Assembly: GCA_944372725.1 (NCBI GenBank)
Contig: CALWAA010000136.1
Span: forward strand, 1-35,521
Direction of reading: 5' to 3'
Origin: an uncultured Bacilli bacterium
GTDB lineage: Bacteria > Bacillota_I > Bacilli_A > RF39 > UBA660
Length of the DNA: 35,521 bases
Positions within the stretch are counted from its first letter, which is position 1. Each line of letters opens with the position of its first letter. The notes beneath the pieces were generated by a model, which was not told where the DNA came from, searched no databases, and was given only the letters and a program-made list of their open reading frames with translations. This document shows, piece after piece, positions 33,660 to 35,521 of this stretch. Both the position numbers and the translations under genes were made by a program.

Positions 33660-35513
33660 ATGAAATATATATGGAACGAATTACACTTAAAACAACAAGA
33701 AGAATTAATTAATCAGTATAAAAATATAAAAAAACAAATTAAGCAATTAAATAGTAAAAAAGCTAATTTTGAAAAGAAACAATTATATACAGAAGAACAG
33801 AATAAACAATATAAACAACAAATAATTGAGTTACAAAATATGTATAATAATATTGAAGTATATTATAAATGTGACTATTGTAATAAAATATTTAAATTAT
33901 CGTTAGACAAGCTTAAAAAATTATTTAAAGGAGAAACAAGACCATTATTTTGTAATAAAAAATGTAGCGGTGTTTATTATGCTAATAAATCACACGATAA
34001 AACAAAAGAAGAACAAGAAGAAGTAAATAAAAAAATAAGTAATACTTTATTAAAATATAATAGTCAATTATCCGAACAGGAAAGAAAAGATAAATACGGT
34101 AAAGGTGCTAATAACGATATTTTTTGGAGAAATAAAACAACAGAGGAAAGAAGTAAAATATTAAAATCTAGAGTACCTAAATCTAAACAAACAAAATTAG
34201 AGAAATATGGAAACGAGAGTTATAATAACAGTGAACAAACTAAAGTTACTAATTTAGAAAAGTATGGAGTAGATAATCAATTTAAATTAAAAGAAAACCA
34301 AAATAAAGCTAAACAAGTTATGTTAGAAAAATATGGAGTACCAAAATTTTTCCAAGAGAGAAATTTATTTAAGAACATAAGCTTAGAACGTTATGGAGTA
34401 ACACATCCAATGCAAAATAAAGAAATTAAGTTAAAACTTCGTAATACTAAAATACAAAGATATGATGACCCTGGATATAATAACTTAGAACAAATAATAA
34501 AAACTAATATGTTAAAATATGGAAGGCCTTATGGCTTTGATCTAAATAAAAGTAAGAAAACCAAATATATAAAATACAAAGATGTAAATTATAATAATAG
34601 ACCAAAAGCACTTAAAACTGTATACGAAAAATACGGTAAAAATTATTACGAACAATTAACAAAATATACAAGTTCAAAAATATCCAAAATAAATCTTAAA
34701 TTTGCTAAATTTATAAATTGTAAAGATTTTGAATTTCCTTTGGATAGTTATAGTTACGATTTAAAATACGAAAATATATTAATAGAAATAGACCCATCTT
34801 TTACACATAATTCCTCACCAAATAAAATATACGGTAGATTCGGTGGAATAGATAAAAATTATCATAGTGATAAAACATTTTTAGCTAGACAAAATGGTTA
34901 TAAATGTATTCATATATTTGATTGGGATGATTGGAATAAGATAAAATATCTACTACAAGATAAAGAAACATTATATGCAAGAAAATTAGAAGTTAAAGAA
35001 GTAGATAAAAAAGAATGTAATGAATTCCTAAATAACTACCACTTACAAAATAGTTGTAATGGACAAGAAATTAGATTAGGACTATACAAGGATAACAAAT
35101 TAATAGAAATAATGACATTTGGAAAACCGAGATACAATAAAAACTATCAATGGGAATTATTAAGACTATGTACTAAACCAGAATATAAAGTAGTTGGAGG
35201 TTCTGAAAAACTGTTTAAACATTTTATACAACTAGTTAATCCAGAAAGTATTATTTCTTATTGTGATAATTCTAAATTTAGTGGAGAAGTATATTCTAAA
35301 TTAGGATTTATACAAAAAGGAAAACCACATCCTTCATTACATTGGAGTAAAGACGACGAACATATAACAGATAACTTATTAAGACAAAGAGGGTTTGACC
35401 AATTATTTAATACTAATTATGGTAAAGGTACAAGTAACGAAGAATTAATGATAGAACACGGTTGGTTACCTATATATGATTGTGGACAAATGACTTTTAT
35501 ATGGCATAAATAA
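33660..35513 (+). CDS. Free-standing homing-type endonuclease with zinc finger, KYG repeats, Vsr/EDxHD-like core and GNAT-like C-terminus
   Basis: 617 residues, ATG 33660 with AAGGAGG ahead. Residues 1-65 are coiled coil. A zinc-binding site follows at C71/C74 and C98/C102 (YKCDYCNKIF ... FCNKKCSG). Residues ~178-330 hold about eight '(E/L)KYG' DNA-binding repeats (EKYGNESYNN, EKYGVDNQF, EKYGVPKFF, ERYGVTHPM, LKYGRPYGF, EKYGKNYY). Residues ~345-432 look like a PD-(D/E)xK/Vsr-type nuclease core: YDLKY (D367), ILIEIDPS (E376, D378), YHSDK (H402, K405), GYKCIHIFDWDDW. This is the EDxHD homing endonuclease layout. Residues ~440-617 resemble the GNAT/Mom-like domain fused to some phage endonucleases (LIEIMTFGKPRY ... 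ELLRLC ... SYCDNSKFSGEVYSKLGF). It has its own promoter behind the capsid terminator, as expected of an inserted selfish gene. Confidence 0.75.
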   Translation: MKYIWNELHLKQQEELINQYKNIKKQIKQLNSKKANFEKKQLYTEEQNKQYKQQIIELQNMYNNIEVYYKCDYCNKIFKLSLDKLKKLFKGETRPLFCNKKCSGVYYANKSHDKTKEEQEEVNKKISNTLLKYNSQLSEQERKDKYGKGANNDIFWRNKTTEERSKILKSRVPKSKQTKLEKYGNESYNNSEQTKVTNLEKYGVDNQFKLKENQNKAKQVMLEKYGVPKFFQERNLFKNISLERYGVTHPMQNKEIKLKLRNTKIQRYDDPGYNNLEQIIKTNMLKYGRPYGFDLNKSKKTKYIKYKDVNYNNRPKALKTVYEKYGKNYYEQLTKYTSSKISKINLKFAKFINCKDFEFPLDSYSYDLKYENILIEIDPSFTHNSSPNKIYGRFGGIDKNYHSDKTFLARQNGYKCIHIFDWDDWNKIKYLLQDKETLYARKLEVKEVDKKECNEFLNNYHLQNSCNGQEIRLGLYKDNKLIEIMTFGKPRYNKNYQWELLRLCTKPEYKVVGGSEKLFKHFIQLVNPESIISYCDNSKFSGEVYSKLGFIQKGKPHPSLHWSKDDEHITDNLLRQRGFDQLFNTNYGKGTSNEELMIEHGWLPIYDCGQMTFIWHK

Positions 35514-35521
35514 AATATTTA

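Overview
The window is a stretch of a very AT-rich tailed-phage genome carrying virion structure genes. About 28 genes all lie on the + strand, most with strong AGGAGG-type ribosome binding sites. The clearest anchors are a T4-gp23-type major capsid protein (32109-33500), a T4-gp21-type prohead protease fused to a coiled-coil scaffold-like tail (30410-31924), two fibre proteins of about 2,040-2,070 residues, and short-tail-fibre/collar proteins. Base composition and strong Shine-Dalgarno sequences suggest a low-GC bacterial host (Bacillota- or Fusobacteriota-like), but nothing in the window fixes the host. I saw no tRNA, integrase, reverse transcriptase or CRISPR array.

Layout. 1-1782: end of an unknown gene, a small acidic protein, and a protein with a ferritin-like domain. 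1895-9182: two small proteins, a beta-rich virion protein and the first giant fibre. 9473-15691: the second giant fibre. 15771-19335: six short fibre genes sharing a ~30-residue N-terminal attachment domain (KYLKDExGxxISPVxSxDSIY) with different C-terminal tips. 19392-21740: a third long fibre. 21832-24419: a small gene, a second copy of the beta-rich virion protein, and neck/tail-completion genes. 24446-30154: an acidic protein, a nucleotidyltransferase, and three acidic proteins with repeated 'ESK/LxE' linkers, probably prohead-core or injected proteins. 30410-33500: protease-scaffold and capsid protein. 33660-35513: a free-standing homing-type endonuclease with its own consensus promoter.

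Two unusual translation or expression systems stand out. First, every in-frame CGG codon I could find (five, in four genes) sits exactly where the reading frame must move by +1. Skipping the C and reading GGA/GGT as glycine rejoins the two halves each time, and at three sites restores a glycine conserved in a paralogue inside the window. Roughly 70 other CGG trinucleotides are out of frame or intergenic, and none is associated with a +1 break. This suggests that CGG, or CGGN as a quadruplet, is a +1 frameshift signal in this phage or host. It affects neck proteins, a virion protein and a tail fibre.

Second, three of the six short fibre genes are broken at a run of 5-7 G placed just after the shared N-terminal domain, and a change of one G restores each. 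That is the layout expected of phase-variable receptor-binding proteins. Two longer G runs (10 and 9) lie between fibre genes in RNA regions that can fold in two mutually exclusive ways. Terminators followed by a recurrent GTAAAATATTATTAG-like motif divide the region into late transcription units.
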